Shown piece after piece: positions 32,986 through 45,424 of a DNA stretch of 64,000 nt. The position numbers were made by a program, and so were the translations under genes. The stretch comes from PALSA-1006 sp964532405 (GTDB taxonomy: Bacteria; Pseudomonadota; Gammaproteobacteria; Burkholderiales; Gallionellaceae), in NCBI GenBank assembly GCA_964532405.1, contig CAZHIC010000009.1:9124-73123 (forward strand), in the 5' to 3' direction. The notes under the pieces were generated by a model. That model saw only the letters and a list, made by a program, of their open reading frames with translations. It ran no database searches and had not been told where the DNA came from. The first letter of the stretch is position 1. Every line of letters begins with the position of its first letter.

Positions 32986-33008
32986 GTTCCGGCTCGTCCG
33001 GCTTAGGT
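32986..33008. repeat. 23-nt sequence repeated at 17660-17682, right copy
   Basis: Matches the left copy with one mismatch, same orientation. It lies 27 nt before the HAD gene. Confidence 0.75.
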
Positions 33009-33034
33009 GCCTCAAATATTTGCTCTGAATTGAA

Positions 33035-33691
33035 ATGACTAAACGATATGATTTGATTGTGTTCGATTGGGACGGAACGGTGATGGACTCGACCGCCGTG
33101 ATCGCGGGTTCGATTCAAGCCGCGTGCCGTGATTTGGCTCTGCCCGTGCCGAGCGACGAGGCCGCCCGCTATGTGATCGGCATGGGGCTGGTGGAAGCGC
33201 TACGCCATGCCGTGCCGGACGCGCATGAGTCCCTGTATGAGCCGTTGGCGGCGCGCTATCGGCATCATTTCCTTGCGCAAGACGCGTCGATTCCGTTGTT
33301 TGCGGAGGCGCGTGAAACTATTATAGAGTTGCATGCTCAAGGTTACTGGCTGGCTGTCGCGACGGGGAAGAATCGCAATGGGCTGAATCGCGTGCTGGCT
33401 ATGAGCGAATTGGGGGGATATTTCCACGCGACGCGCACTGCCGACCAGACTTTTTCTAAGCCCCATCCGGCGATGTTGCTGGAGATCATGGGCGAGCTGG
33501 GGCTGTCGGCAGAGCGCGTATTGATGGTGGGCGATACCACGCACGATCTGCAAATGGCGATCAATGCGGGTGTGGATGCGGTCGGCGTGACGCATGGTGC
33601 GCATCCGGCGGAACAATTGCGCGCATTGAATCCGCTCGCATTGCTGGATGATTTCATCGAGCTGCGCGCCTGGCTGAAGGCTAACGCTTAA
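33035..33691 (+). CDS. HAD-superfamily hydrolase (phosphoglycolate phosphatase-like)
   Basis: 218 residues of the HAD-IA group. Motif I is FDWDGTVMDS (residues about 9-18), motif II the Thr of VATGKNRNG, the lysine lies in SKPHP, and motif IV is MVGDTTHDLQMA. It matches the phosphatase that commonly lies between rluC and sppA in betaproteobacteria. Here rluC is 15 kb away. The substrate is unproven. Confidence 0.88.
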   Translation: MTKRYDLIVFDWDGTVMDSTAVIAGSIQAACRDLALPVPSDEAARYVIGMGLVEALRHAVPDAHESLYEPLAARYRHHFLAQDASIPLFAEARETIIELHAQGYWLAVATGKNRNGLNRVLAMSELGGYFHATRTADQTFSKPHPAMLLEIMGELGLSAERVLMVGDTTHDLQMAINAGVDAVGVTHGAHPAEQLRALNPLALLDDFIELRAWLKANA

Positions 33692-33713
33692 CGAATTTAC
33701 TGAGGGAGCTTTA

Positions 33714-34658
33714 ATGTCTGAGCAAAATAATTGGGAACGCGGCGTGCTGGAAAAACTGGCGATGTCCGCCATTCAGGAGCAACGCCGTGCGCGCCACTGG
33801 AGCATATTCTTTAAAGTGCTGACGTTCGGCTATTTATTCATCGTGCTGTTCCTGTTCATGGGGTGGATTGGCAGTAAGACTGACGGTGCGCTGTCGGGCG
33901 GCAAGCACACTGCACTGATCGAATTAAACGGAGTGATTTCTGCGGACAGCAATGCGAATGCCGACAATCTTATCGCCAGCCTGCAAGAAGCCTTCAAGGA
34001 TAAAAAGACCCAGGGCATCATTCTGCGCATCAACAGCCCCGGCGGCAGCCCCGTGCAGTCCGGCTACGTCAACGACGAGATTCGCCGCTTGCGCGCCCTG
34101 CATCCCAGCATCCCGCTGTATGTGGTGGTCGGGGATATGTGCGCCTCCGGCGGCTATTACATCGCCGCAGCGGCAGACAAAATATATGTGAACAAAGCCA
34201 GCATCGTCGGCTCCATCGGCGTGCTGATGGACGGCTTCGGTTTCACCGGGGCGATGGAAAAGCTCGGCGTCGAGCGGCGTTTGATGACGGCAGGCGAGAA
34301 CAAAGGTTTTATGGACCCGTTTTCTCCGCGCAATCCCAAGCATGAAGAGTTCACCAAGAAGATGCTGGCGGAGATACACCAGCAATTCATCGACGTGGTG
34401 AAGCAAGGGCGCGGCAAGCGCCTGAAAGAAGCCCCGGAAACCTTCAGCGGATTATTCTGGACTGGCGAACAAAGCATCAAGATGGGCTTGGCGGACGAAA
34501 TCGGTAGCGTGGATTCCGTGGCACGCGATGTCATCAAAGCTGAAATCATCGTGGACTTCACCACGCACGAAGGTATCGCGGATCGCTTGGCCAAGAAGTT
34601 TGGCGCGGGCGTGGCGAGCGCTTTTCCCGGCTTCGCTGCGCAAGCCGGTGGCGTGACG

Positions 34659-34667
<9 letters not shown>
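33714..34667 (+). CDS. sppA: Signal peptide peptidase SppA (S49 family)
   Basis: Membrane-anchored serine protease that degrades released signal peptides. One N-terminal helix (FFKVLTFGYLFIVLFLFMGWIG, about 30-51). The nucleophile Ser lies in DMCASGGYYIA (about residue 145) and the general-base Lys in MTAGENKGFMDPF (about 197), as in short 67K-half or archaeal-type SppA. 317 residues is the usual short form. It starts 22 nt after the HAD gene, in one operon. Confidence 0.92.
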
Positions 34668-36796
<2,129 letters not shown>

Positions 36797-36797
<1 letters not shown>

Positions 36798-37408
36798 CAG
36801 CGTAGCAAGGGTGATAGTGATTGCAGGATGTGCTGCATGATACGAGGTTGGGCATCCGCATCGGGATGCAGATTGTCGGCCTGGAATTGCTCCGGCGGGA
36901 TACCTTCCAGCATGAAAGAAACCAGCGCGACTTTGTGCTGTTGCGCCAGTTTAGGGTAGAGCGCGCGGAACTGTTTGGCGTAAGCCAGCCCGTAGTTCGG
37001 CGGAAGCCGGATGCCCAGCAACAGCACCTTGGCGTTCGACTGATGCACCCGCTCGATGATCCTGTTCAGGTTCTTCTCCGTTTCCGCGATGGCGCCGCCG
37101 CGCAACCCGTCGTTCGCGCCCAACTCCAGGATCACCACTGATGGATGATGTTCCTGCAATGCCTTGGCGATGCGGCGCAGCCCGCCTGATGTCGTCTCTC
37201 CGCTGACGCTCGCATTCACCACATCGAAGCGGGGATGACTTTGCCGCAACTCTCGCTGCAACAAACTCACCCATGACGCATCGCGTGCAATTCCGTATCC
37301 AGCTGATAAACTGTCGCCGAACACCAGAATATTTTTCGCCGCTTGTGCAGAGCAGGGCAGCGCCAGTGCGACGATCAGCAAAACGATTTTGAGAGGTAAG
37401 TTTTTCAT
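36797..37408 (-). CDS. tesA: Acyl-CoA thioesterase I / arylesterase (GDSL)
   Basis: Periplasmic SGNH hydrolase acting on acyl-CoAs and esters. Signal peptide at residues 1-23 (LKIVLLIVALALPCSAQA). Block I is VFGDSLSAGYG with catalytic Ser, then GETTSGG, block III LGANDGLRGG, and the C-terminal DNLHPDADAQ with Asp/His. 203 residues. Its ATG (37408-37406) overlaps the ATG of the divergent ybbA by two bases within CATG. Confidence 0.92.
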
Positions 37409-38072
37409 GGCAGCGATTGTGCAGGCAGTAGGGCTCACCAAGCAAGTATTAAGCGGCGATCAGCCGCTCACCATTCTGCACGACGTCACCTTCGCAGTAG
37501 AAGCAGGCGAAAGCCTCGCCATCGTCGGTGCCTCCGGCTCCGGTAAATCCACCTTGCTCGGGCTCTTGGCCGGGTTGGATGTGCCGAGCAGCGGCAGCGT
37601 GCTGCTGCAAGGTGCGGATATGTTCGAGCTGGACGAAGACGGACGCGCAAGATTGCGCGGCGAACTGGCAGGCTTCGTGTTCCAGTCCTTCCAACTACTC
37701 CCCGCGCTGAACGCGCTGGAAAACGTCATGCTGCCGCTGGAACTGGCAGGCGCAAAAGATGCGCGCCAGCGTGCCGAACTGTCGTTGCAGCAAGTCGGTT
37801 TGAGCGCCCGCGCTCATCATCTGCCCAAACATCTCTCCGGCGGTGAACAGCAGCGTGTGGCACTGGCCCGCGCCTTCGTGACTCAACCCAAAATACTCTT
37901 CGCCGACGAACCCACCGGTAACCTTGATGCCGCCACGGGTAGCCAAGTCATCGAACTTATGCTGGAGCTCAACCGCGCGCAAGGTACGACCTTGATCTTG
38001 GTGACGCACGATGAAAACTTGGCGCGGCGTTGCGGCAAGCAGTTGCGGTTAGCGGCGGGGCGGGTGGTGTAG
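37407..38072 (+). CDS. ybbA: ABC transporter ATP-binding protein (YbbA/LolD type)
   Basis: 221-residue ATPase with Walker A GASGSGKST, Q-loop VFQSFQLLPALNALENV, signature LSGGEQQRVALARA and Walker B ILFADEPTGNLD. The tesA-ybbA divergent pair is conserved in proteobacteria, where ybbA is followed by the permease ybbP. Here no permease follows; the next gene is a DUF433 protein 101 nt away. Either the permease is elsewhere or was lost. Confidence 0.88.
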   Translation: MAAIVQAVGLTKQVLSGDQPLTILHDVTFAVEAGESLAIVGASGSGKSTLLGLLAGLDVPSSGSVLLQGADMFELDEDGRARLRGELAGFVFQSFQLLPALNALENVMLPLELAGAKDARQRAELSLQQVGLSARAHHLPKHLSGGEQQRVALARAFVTQPKILFADEPTGNLDAATGSQVIELMLELNRAQGTTLILVTHDENLARRCGKQLRLAAGRVV

Positions 38073-38173
38073 TTCGGTGGTCAATGTGGTTTGGCGAACA
38101 CGGTGTATGCTTGTTGCCAGAGCGATGCGGTAGAGTCAACACACGAAGTGACTCAGATTCAGGAGGAATGAAC

Positions 38174-38452
38174 ATGACTGATCGAATTACGATTGATCCT
38201 GCCATCTGCCATGGTAAGCCATGTATTCGCGGTATGCGCTATCCGGTAGAAAGCGTGTTGGAATGGCTTGCGAGTGGAATGAGCGCCGAAGAAATTTTGG
38301 CCGACTATGAAGACTTGGAACGTGAGGATGTGATGGCGGCATTGTCATATGCAGCTTTCGTGGATAACCGCAAAGCGGCGAAAGAGGGCGCGGCACGATT
38401 GCAGGCGATGCGCGCAAGGCCTTGGAAGCCAAGAGCGGCAAGCGCGTGGTGA
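38174..38452 (+). CDS. DUF433 protein (antitoxin-like)
   Basis: 92 residues with the DUF433 pattern: ITIDPAICHGKPCIRGMRYPVESVLEWLASGMSAEEI, a small winged-helix-type fold often paired with a PIN-like DUF5615 toxin. AGGAGG at 38161-38166 fits ATG 38174 (7-nt spacing) better than ATG 38168. No DUF5615 gene follows; only a 31-codon open stretch (38449-38544) is seen before tex. Confidence 0.8.
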   Translation: MTDRITIDPAICHGKPCIRGMRYPVESVLEWLASGMSAEEILADYEDLEREDVMAALSYAAFVDNRKAAKEGAARLQAMRARPWKPRAASAW

Positions 38453-38602
38453 GCAAAGAAAATTATTTTCCGCCTGTTGTGACCGAGGCGCTTCCAGCTA
38501 AACACAGGCTCAAGCTAGTCACGCGTCCAATGAAAACAACCTAGGGGGCGCGCAACAGACGTCCTTATCGAAGCTGCTCGCCCATTTGTAGTCCGCATCC
38601 GC

Positions 38603-40951
<2,349 letters not shown>

Positions 40952-40998
40952 AGGAATCGCGAGTTATAAAAACAGGAAGTTAAAAAAAGAAATATTCG

Positions 40999-41069
40999 CC
41001 ACGGATGAACACGGATGTTCACGGATAAAACCGTGGATTTATCTGTGTGAATCTGTGTTCATTCGTGGC
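40999..41069. repeat. Imperfect inverted repeat, CCACGGATGAACACGGAT type
   Basis: Left arm GCCACGGATGAACACGGATG and right arm ATCTGTGTTCATTCGTGGC are near-complementary over about 32 nt. It fills the gap between tex and lolD. Confidence 0.75.
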
Positions 41070-41086
41070 TGAGATGTTTTGGTGAA

Positions 41087-41800
41087 TTAAATCGGATGCA
41101 ATGTCCCATCAACTAATTTTAACTGGCGCTGCATTTTGCTGGCGAGGTCGAGGTCGTGGGTGACGACGATGAAGCTGGTCTGCAAACGTTCATTGAGCGA
41201 CTGCATCAATTCAAACAATGCACCGGCACTAGCACGATCAAGATTGCCGGTGGGTTCATCGGCCAGCACACAGGCAGGCTCGGTGACTAAAGCGCGTGCA
41301 ACCGCGACACGCTGACGCTCGCCGCCGGAAAGCTCGGCGGGGAGATGTTGGATGCGATGAGCCAAGCCCACCAGTTCCAGCATGTTTGCGGCAACGGGTT
41401 CCGCCTGTTTGCGTGCCATGCCGCGAATCAACAACGGCATGGCGACGTTTTCCAAAGCGGTGAACTCCATCAACAGATGGTGGAATTGGTACACGAAGCC
41501 CAGCGAGCGATTGCGCATTTCACCGCGCCGGGTTTCGTTCATGGCGAATACATCCTGCCCTAGAATTTGCACGCTGCCGCTGGTGGCTTTGTCCAACCCG
41601 CCCAGCAGATGCAGCAGAGTGCTTTTGCCGGAGCCGGAGCTGCCGATGATGGCAAGGCGTTCACCGCGCGCCACATCCAAATTCACACCGTTCAAAACCG
41701 GAACATTGAGTCCGCCTTGATTAAAAGTTTTGCACAGGTCGCGGCAGGAAATGATGGTTTCTGTCCTCTGTCCTCTGTCCTCTGCCCTCTGTTCACTCAT
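41087..41800 (-). CDS. lolD: Lipoprotein-releasing system ATP-binding protein LolD
   Basis: ATPase of the LolCDE complex that extracts lipoproteins from the inner membrane. Walker A GSSGSGKST, the LolD-typical FVYQFHHLLMEFTALENV, signature LSGGERQRVAVARA, Walker B VLADEPTGNLD. From ATG 41800 it is 237 residues. The first 12 (SEQRAEDRGQRTE) are encoded by a tandem CTGTCCT-type repeat and are not part of the family. The start overlaps the lolC/E stop by 8 nt. Confidence 0.93.
   Translation of the reverse strand: MSEQRAEDRGQRTETIISCRDLCKTFNQGGLNVPVLNGVNLDVARGERLAIIGSSGSGKSTLLHLLGGLDKATSGSVQILGQDVFAMNETRRGEMRNRSLGFVYQFHHLLMEFTALENVAMPLLIRGMARKQAEPVAANMLELVGLAHRIQHLPAELSGGERQRVAVARALVTEPACVLADEPTGNLDRASAGALFELMQSLNERLQTSFIVVTHDLDLASKMQRQLKLVDGTLHPI
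41761..41792. repeat. Short tandem repeat (CTGTCCT) at the lolD 5' end
   Basis: Four near-perfect copies of an 8-nt unit (CTGTCCTC type) lie in the first codons of lolD; copy-number change would alter the frame. Confidence 0.7.
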
Positions 41801-43037
41801 AGCGCAACGCCTCCGCCGGTTGGGTTTTCGAGGCACGCCAGCTCGGGTACAACGTGGCGATCAGGCTGATGGCGAAAGAGAAAGCGGCGACCACGATCAC
41901 GTCGTTTTGTTGTAAATCCGAGGGCAGGTCGGTGATGAAATAAATATCTTTGGCCAGGAACTGCACATGGAATATCTGTTCGATAAACGGCACGATGGTG
42001 CCGATATTCAGCGCGATGATGACGCCGCTAAGTACGCCGATTACCGCACCAACCAAACCGATCAGCACCCCTTGCACCATGAAGATTTTCATAATACTGG
42101 CGGGCGATGCGCCGAGCGTGCGCAGGATGGCGATGTCGGCCTGCTTGTCGGTGACGGCCATCACCAGCGTGGAAACGATGTTGAATGCCGCGACCGCCAC
42201 GATGAGCGAGAGAATGATGAACATCATTTTCTTTTCCATTTTGACGGCACTGAAGTAATTCGCATTTTGCCGCGTCCAGTCGGTGGCATAGATGTCCTTG
42301 GGCAATTTACTTTCCAACTCGATGGATACGCGCTGGGCCTGATCCAAGTCTTTCAAGCGTGCGCTGATGCCGCTGACGGCATCGCCCATGCGATAGAGTT
42401 TTTGCGCGTCGTTGAGATGAATCAGCGCGAGCGAATTATCGTAAGGCGACATGCCAATTTCAAACACGCCCACCACATGAAACTGTTTCAGGCGCGGAAC
42501 CATACCGGCGGGGGTGATTTGTCCTTGCGGTGTGATAAGCAAAATGTTGTCTCCCACGTGAGTGCCGAGCGAGCGCGCCAGATCACTACCCAGCACGATG
42601 CCGAATTCCCCGGCGCGAAGATCGGTGAGCTTGCCCGCTTTCATTTTTTCGCCGAGTCCGGTGAGCTTATTCTCGCCCTCGGGAAGAATGCCGCGCACCA
42701 TCACGCCTTGCACATTCTCGTTTTGCGACAGCATCCCTTGTCCGGTGACATAGGGTGATGCGCCTTGCACATCCGGGTGCGCGCTCATGATGTCCAGAAC
42801 GGGATGCCATACAGCCAATTGACCGCTGTCGCCGGTTACTTGTAAATGCGGCGTAACGCCCAGAATGCGCGCACGAATTTCTTTCTGAAAACCGTTCATG
42901 ACCGACAGCACGATGATGAGCGCGGCCACTCCCAGCGCGATGCCCAGCATGGAGATCATCGAGATGAACGAGATGAAGTGGTTGCGGCGCTTGGCGCGGG
43001 TGTAACGCAGACCGATGAAAAGTTCGTAGGGACGCAA
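41793..43037 (-). CDS. lolC: Lipoprotein-releasing permease LolC/LolE
   Basis: Inner-membrane permease of 414 residues with an N-terminal helix (FISFISMISMLGIALGVAALIIVLSVM), a large periplasmic domain and three C-terminal helices (from about 270). The sequence MNGFQKEIRARILGVTPHLQ is typical of LolC/E. Only one such permease is visible, so the complex may be a LolF-type homodimer. Coupled to lolD by overlap. Confidence 0.92.
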   Translation of the reverse strand: MRPYELFIGLRYTRAKRRNHFISFISMISMLGIALGVAALIIVLSVMNGFQKEIRARILGVTPHLQVTGDSGQLAVWHPVLDIMSAHPDVQGASPYVTGQGMLSQNENVQGVMVRGILPEGENKLTGLGEKMKAGKLTDLRAGEFGIVLGSDLARSLGTHVGDNILLITPQGQITPAGMVPRLKQFHVVGVFEIGMSPYDNSLALIHLNDAQKLYRMGDAVSGISARLKDLDQAQRVSIELESKLPKDIYATDWTRQNANYFSAVKMEKKMMFIILSLIVAVAAFNIVSTLVMAVTDKQADIAILRTLGASPASIMKIFMVQGVLIGLVGAVIGVLSGVIIALNIGTIVPFIEQIFHVQFLAKDIYFITDLPSDLQQNDVIVVAAFSFAISLIATLYPSWRASKTQPAEALRYE

Positions 43038-43113
43038 GATGGTGACGGCTAAATTTAACAGGCGCTAGTTTGCCACAAGAATGGGGGCAGCTGAAACATT
43101 CGGATGCGTATCT

Positions 43114-44583
43114 CTATTGGGCTTGAGCATAAATTGCATTTGCCGCACGGATACCGCTCATCACAGCCCCTTCCAGCGTCGCGGGATAATCGCCGGCGGT
43201 GAAATCCCCAGCGGTGAAATCCCCGGCCAGCAGTATGTTGGCGAGCGGCGTGGTATGGGCGGGGCGGATTAGACCTACTTCGCAGGAAAATGTGGCGCGC
43301 TTTTCGGCAATGACCTTGTGCCACAGCGGTGCGTCCGTGATGCCGAGCTGCTCCCGTAATTCTTGTGCAACTTTTTGCGCCAACTGATCGTGTTCCAGCT
43401 CTTGATGCAATCCCTCCGCACTGATGACGGCGGCGATGAGGCCGTGTTGTCCGGCGATTTGGCCTTTGTCGAACAGCCATTGCGCAAAGCAGCGATCGAA
43501 GCCCAGCATGGGGTGAGGCAGGGTGACGTGAGGGGGATATTGCAGATACACGGTGTAAATGGGCTGATAGGGGATCGCGTCGATTTGATCTGCGATGGGG
43601 GCGAGGGCCGGTACAGCGCGGAACAGGCGTGCGGCATTGGCGGGCGAGGCGGCGCAGATGACGTGGCTGAAGCGTTGCGTACCTTGTGCCGTGAGTAGTT
43701 CAACGCCATCGTTGAGTGGAACGATAGCTTCGACCCCGCAGGAAGTCAGTACGATGCCGCCGTGCCGCGTCACGTATAGCGCCGCACGATTCGGAAACAG
43801 CGCGGAAAAATCCAGGCGCGGCAACAGCATCTCGCTATCCGCAAAGCTGCCGTTCAGGCTATCGCGCAGCACGTTCAACAGCACTTGCGCGGAAGCCTTA
43901 TGCACGGGCGTGTTCAGGGCGGAGATGCAGATGGGTTCCCACATCAGGCGGATCAAGTCCTCGCTTTGGCCCTGGGCGCGCAGCAATTCCAATGCGCTGA
44001 TGTCGTGTGTCAGTTTGAATTTTAGTTTGCGCATGGACAGCATGAAGCGAGCTGCTTGGATACGTTCAGCGAAGGCTAATCCTTTGGCGGATAACAGGGC
44101 GACGAGCAGGTGCAGCGGTGCGGGCAGATGCGGGGCTTTAAGCTCGAAGCGATTGTGCAGCGTGAGTTGCAGCGGCAGGCGCAGAAAATCTTGTTCGACA
44201 TTGCCGCCGATTTGAGCGATGAGTTTGAGTGTGTCGCGGTAGCAGCCGAGCAGAATGTGCTGGCCGTTATCGAGTTGCGTGTCGTTGTGCCATACGCCGC
44301 GCGCACGCCCGCCGAGTTGTTTGGCACTTTCAAAGACGGTAACGGGAATGCCGCGAGCGGAAAGCGTGACGGCCGCCGCCATGCCCGCATAGCCAGCGCC
44401 GATAATTCCAACCCTTAACCCACCCCAGCCCTCCCTTGTCAGGGAGGGAGTTGGCTCATCTCCTGGCAAGGAGAGGTTGGGATAACCAGCGACTTGCCCG
44501 CTTGGTCGAATGGCCATAACCAATGGCTTGCTGCGTTTTTTGCAGCTTAGCCAGATGGCTAGGGGCTTCATCAGTAGTTTCAT
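43114..44583 (-). CDS. hpnE: Hydroxysqualene dehydroxylase HpnE
   Basis: FAD enzyme that finishes squalene formation in the HpnCDE route to hopanoids. FAD site VGIIGAGYAGMAAAVTLSARG; then FESAKQLGGRAR and a C-terminal LLAGDFTAGDFTAGDYPATLEGAV, in which AGDFT is duplicated. The family normally starts at the FAD site. Here about 57 extra residues precede it, encoded in part by a dispersed repeat, and no start codon lies close to the FAD site, so translation must begin in the repeat-derived part. It follows hpnD by 6 nt. Confidence 0.9.
   Translation of the reverse strand: MKLLMKPLAIWLSCKKRSKPLVMAIRPSGQVAGYPNLSLPGDEPTPSLTREGWGGLRVGIIGAGYAGMAAAVTLSARGIPVTVFESAKQLGGRARGVWHNDTQLDNGQHILLGCYRDTLKLIAQIGGNVEQDFLRLPLQLTLHNRFELKAPHLPAPLHLLVALLSAKGLAFAERIQAARFMLSMRKLKFKLTHDISALELLRAQGQSEDLIRLMWEPICISALNTPVHKASAQVLLNVLRDSLNGSFADSEMLLPRLDFSALFPNRAALYVTRHGGIVLTSCGVEAIVPLNDGVELLTAQGTQRFSHVICAASPANAARLFRAVPALAPIADQIDAIPYQPIYTVYLQYPPHVTLPHPMLGFDRCFAQWLFDKGQIAGQHGLIAAVISAEGLHQELEHDQLAQKVAQELREQLGITDAPLWHKVIAEKRATFSCEVGLIRPAHTTPLANILLAGDFTAGDFTAGDYPATLEGAVMSGIRAANAIYAQAQ
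44418..44520. repeat. Dispersed repeat in the hpnE 5' region
   Basis: Contains GATAACCAGCGACTTGCCCG then CTTGGTCGAATGGC, shared with the copies near 50935 and 52560, plus a CCCTCCCTTGTCAGGGAGGG palindrome. Confidence 0.65.
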
Positions 44584-44589
44584 CAGGGG

Positions 44590-45423
44590 TTAGTTTTTGA
44601 GCCATGCCTTGATTGCCAGCCACAGTTTGTAGGTCGGCGTGAGCGCGACGCGTTCTTTCAGCACATGGCATCCGCTGCTAACAACTTCGTCCAATGTGGC
44701 TTGATAGATTGCGGCCATGATGAGTCCGGTGCGCTGCGCCTTGCGGTCGACGGAGGGGAGATGATCGAGCGCTTGCCGGTAAAAATTCCGTGCCCTTTCA
44801 ATTTGAAACACCATCAGCTTTTGAAACGCTTTAGTCTCGCGTGAGTTCAGGATGTCATCTGCCGTCACGCCGAACTGCTGCAATTCGTCCATCGGCAGGT
44901 AGATGCGGTTGCGCCGCGCATCTTCGCCCACGTCGCGGATGATGTTGGTGAGCTGGAAGGCGATGCCGAGATCGTGCGCGTACTTCAAGGTCTCGCGGTC
45001 GGTGTAGCCGAAAATTTCCACCGTGAGCAGGCCGACCACCGACGCGACGCGGTAGCAATACAGTTGCAGTGCTTTGAAATCGGCATAGCGCGGTTGATCC
45101 AGATCCATCTCCATGCCGTCGATGATCTCCAGCAGATGTTCCTGCGCCATGTCGTATTGTTTGGCGATAGGGACGAGCGCGATGGCCACGGGATGTTGCG
45201 GCTTGCCCGCGTAGATGGAGGCCACTTCATTGCGCCACCAGTTGAGCGTGGTGCGCGCCACGTTGGCATCCGAGCATTCGTCCACCACATCGTCCACTTC
45301 GCGGCAGAAGGCATACAGCGCGGTGATGGCGCGGCGCTTGTCTTTCGGCAGGAAGCGGAAGCTGTTGTAGAAGCTGGAGCCGCTAGAGGCGGCTTTGTCT
45401 TGGCAATATTGGTCTGGGGTCAT
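44590..45423 (-). CDS. hpnD: Presqualene diphosphate synthase HpnD
   Basis: Condenses two farnesyl diphosphates to presqualene diphosphate. 277 residues with the trans-isoprenyl diphosphate synthase motifs FCREVDDVVDE (first Asp-rich site, about residue 43) and QLTNIIRDVGEDARRNRIY (second, about 150). The start 45423 lies 1 nt after the stop of the cyclase gene. There is no strong ribosome site, so translation is probably coupled to it. Confidence 0.92.
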   Translation of the reverse strand: MTPDQYCQDKAASSGSSFYNSFRFLPKDKRRAITALYAFCREVDDVVDECSDANVARTTLNWWRNEVASIYAGKPQHPVAIALVPIAKQYDMAQEHLLEIIDGMEMDLDQPRYADFKALQLYCYRVASVVGLLTVEIFGYTDRETLKYAHDLGIAFQLTNIIRDVGEDARRNRIYLPMDELQQFGVTADDILNSRETKAFQKLMVFQIERARNFYRQALDHLPSVDRKAQRTGLIMAAIYQATLDEVVSSGCHVLKERVALTPTYKLWLAIKAWLKN

Positions 45424-45424
45424 A

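Noticed and set aside
38449..38544. Toxin partner of the DUF433 gene
   Set aside because: The 31-codon frame is too short for a PIN-like toxin and has no motif.
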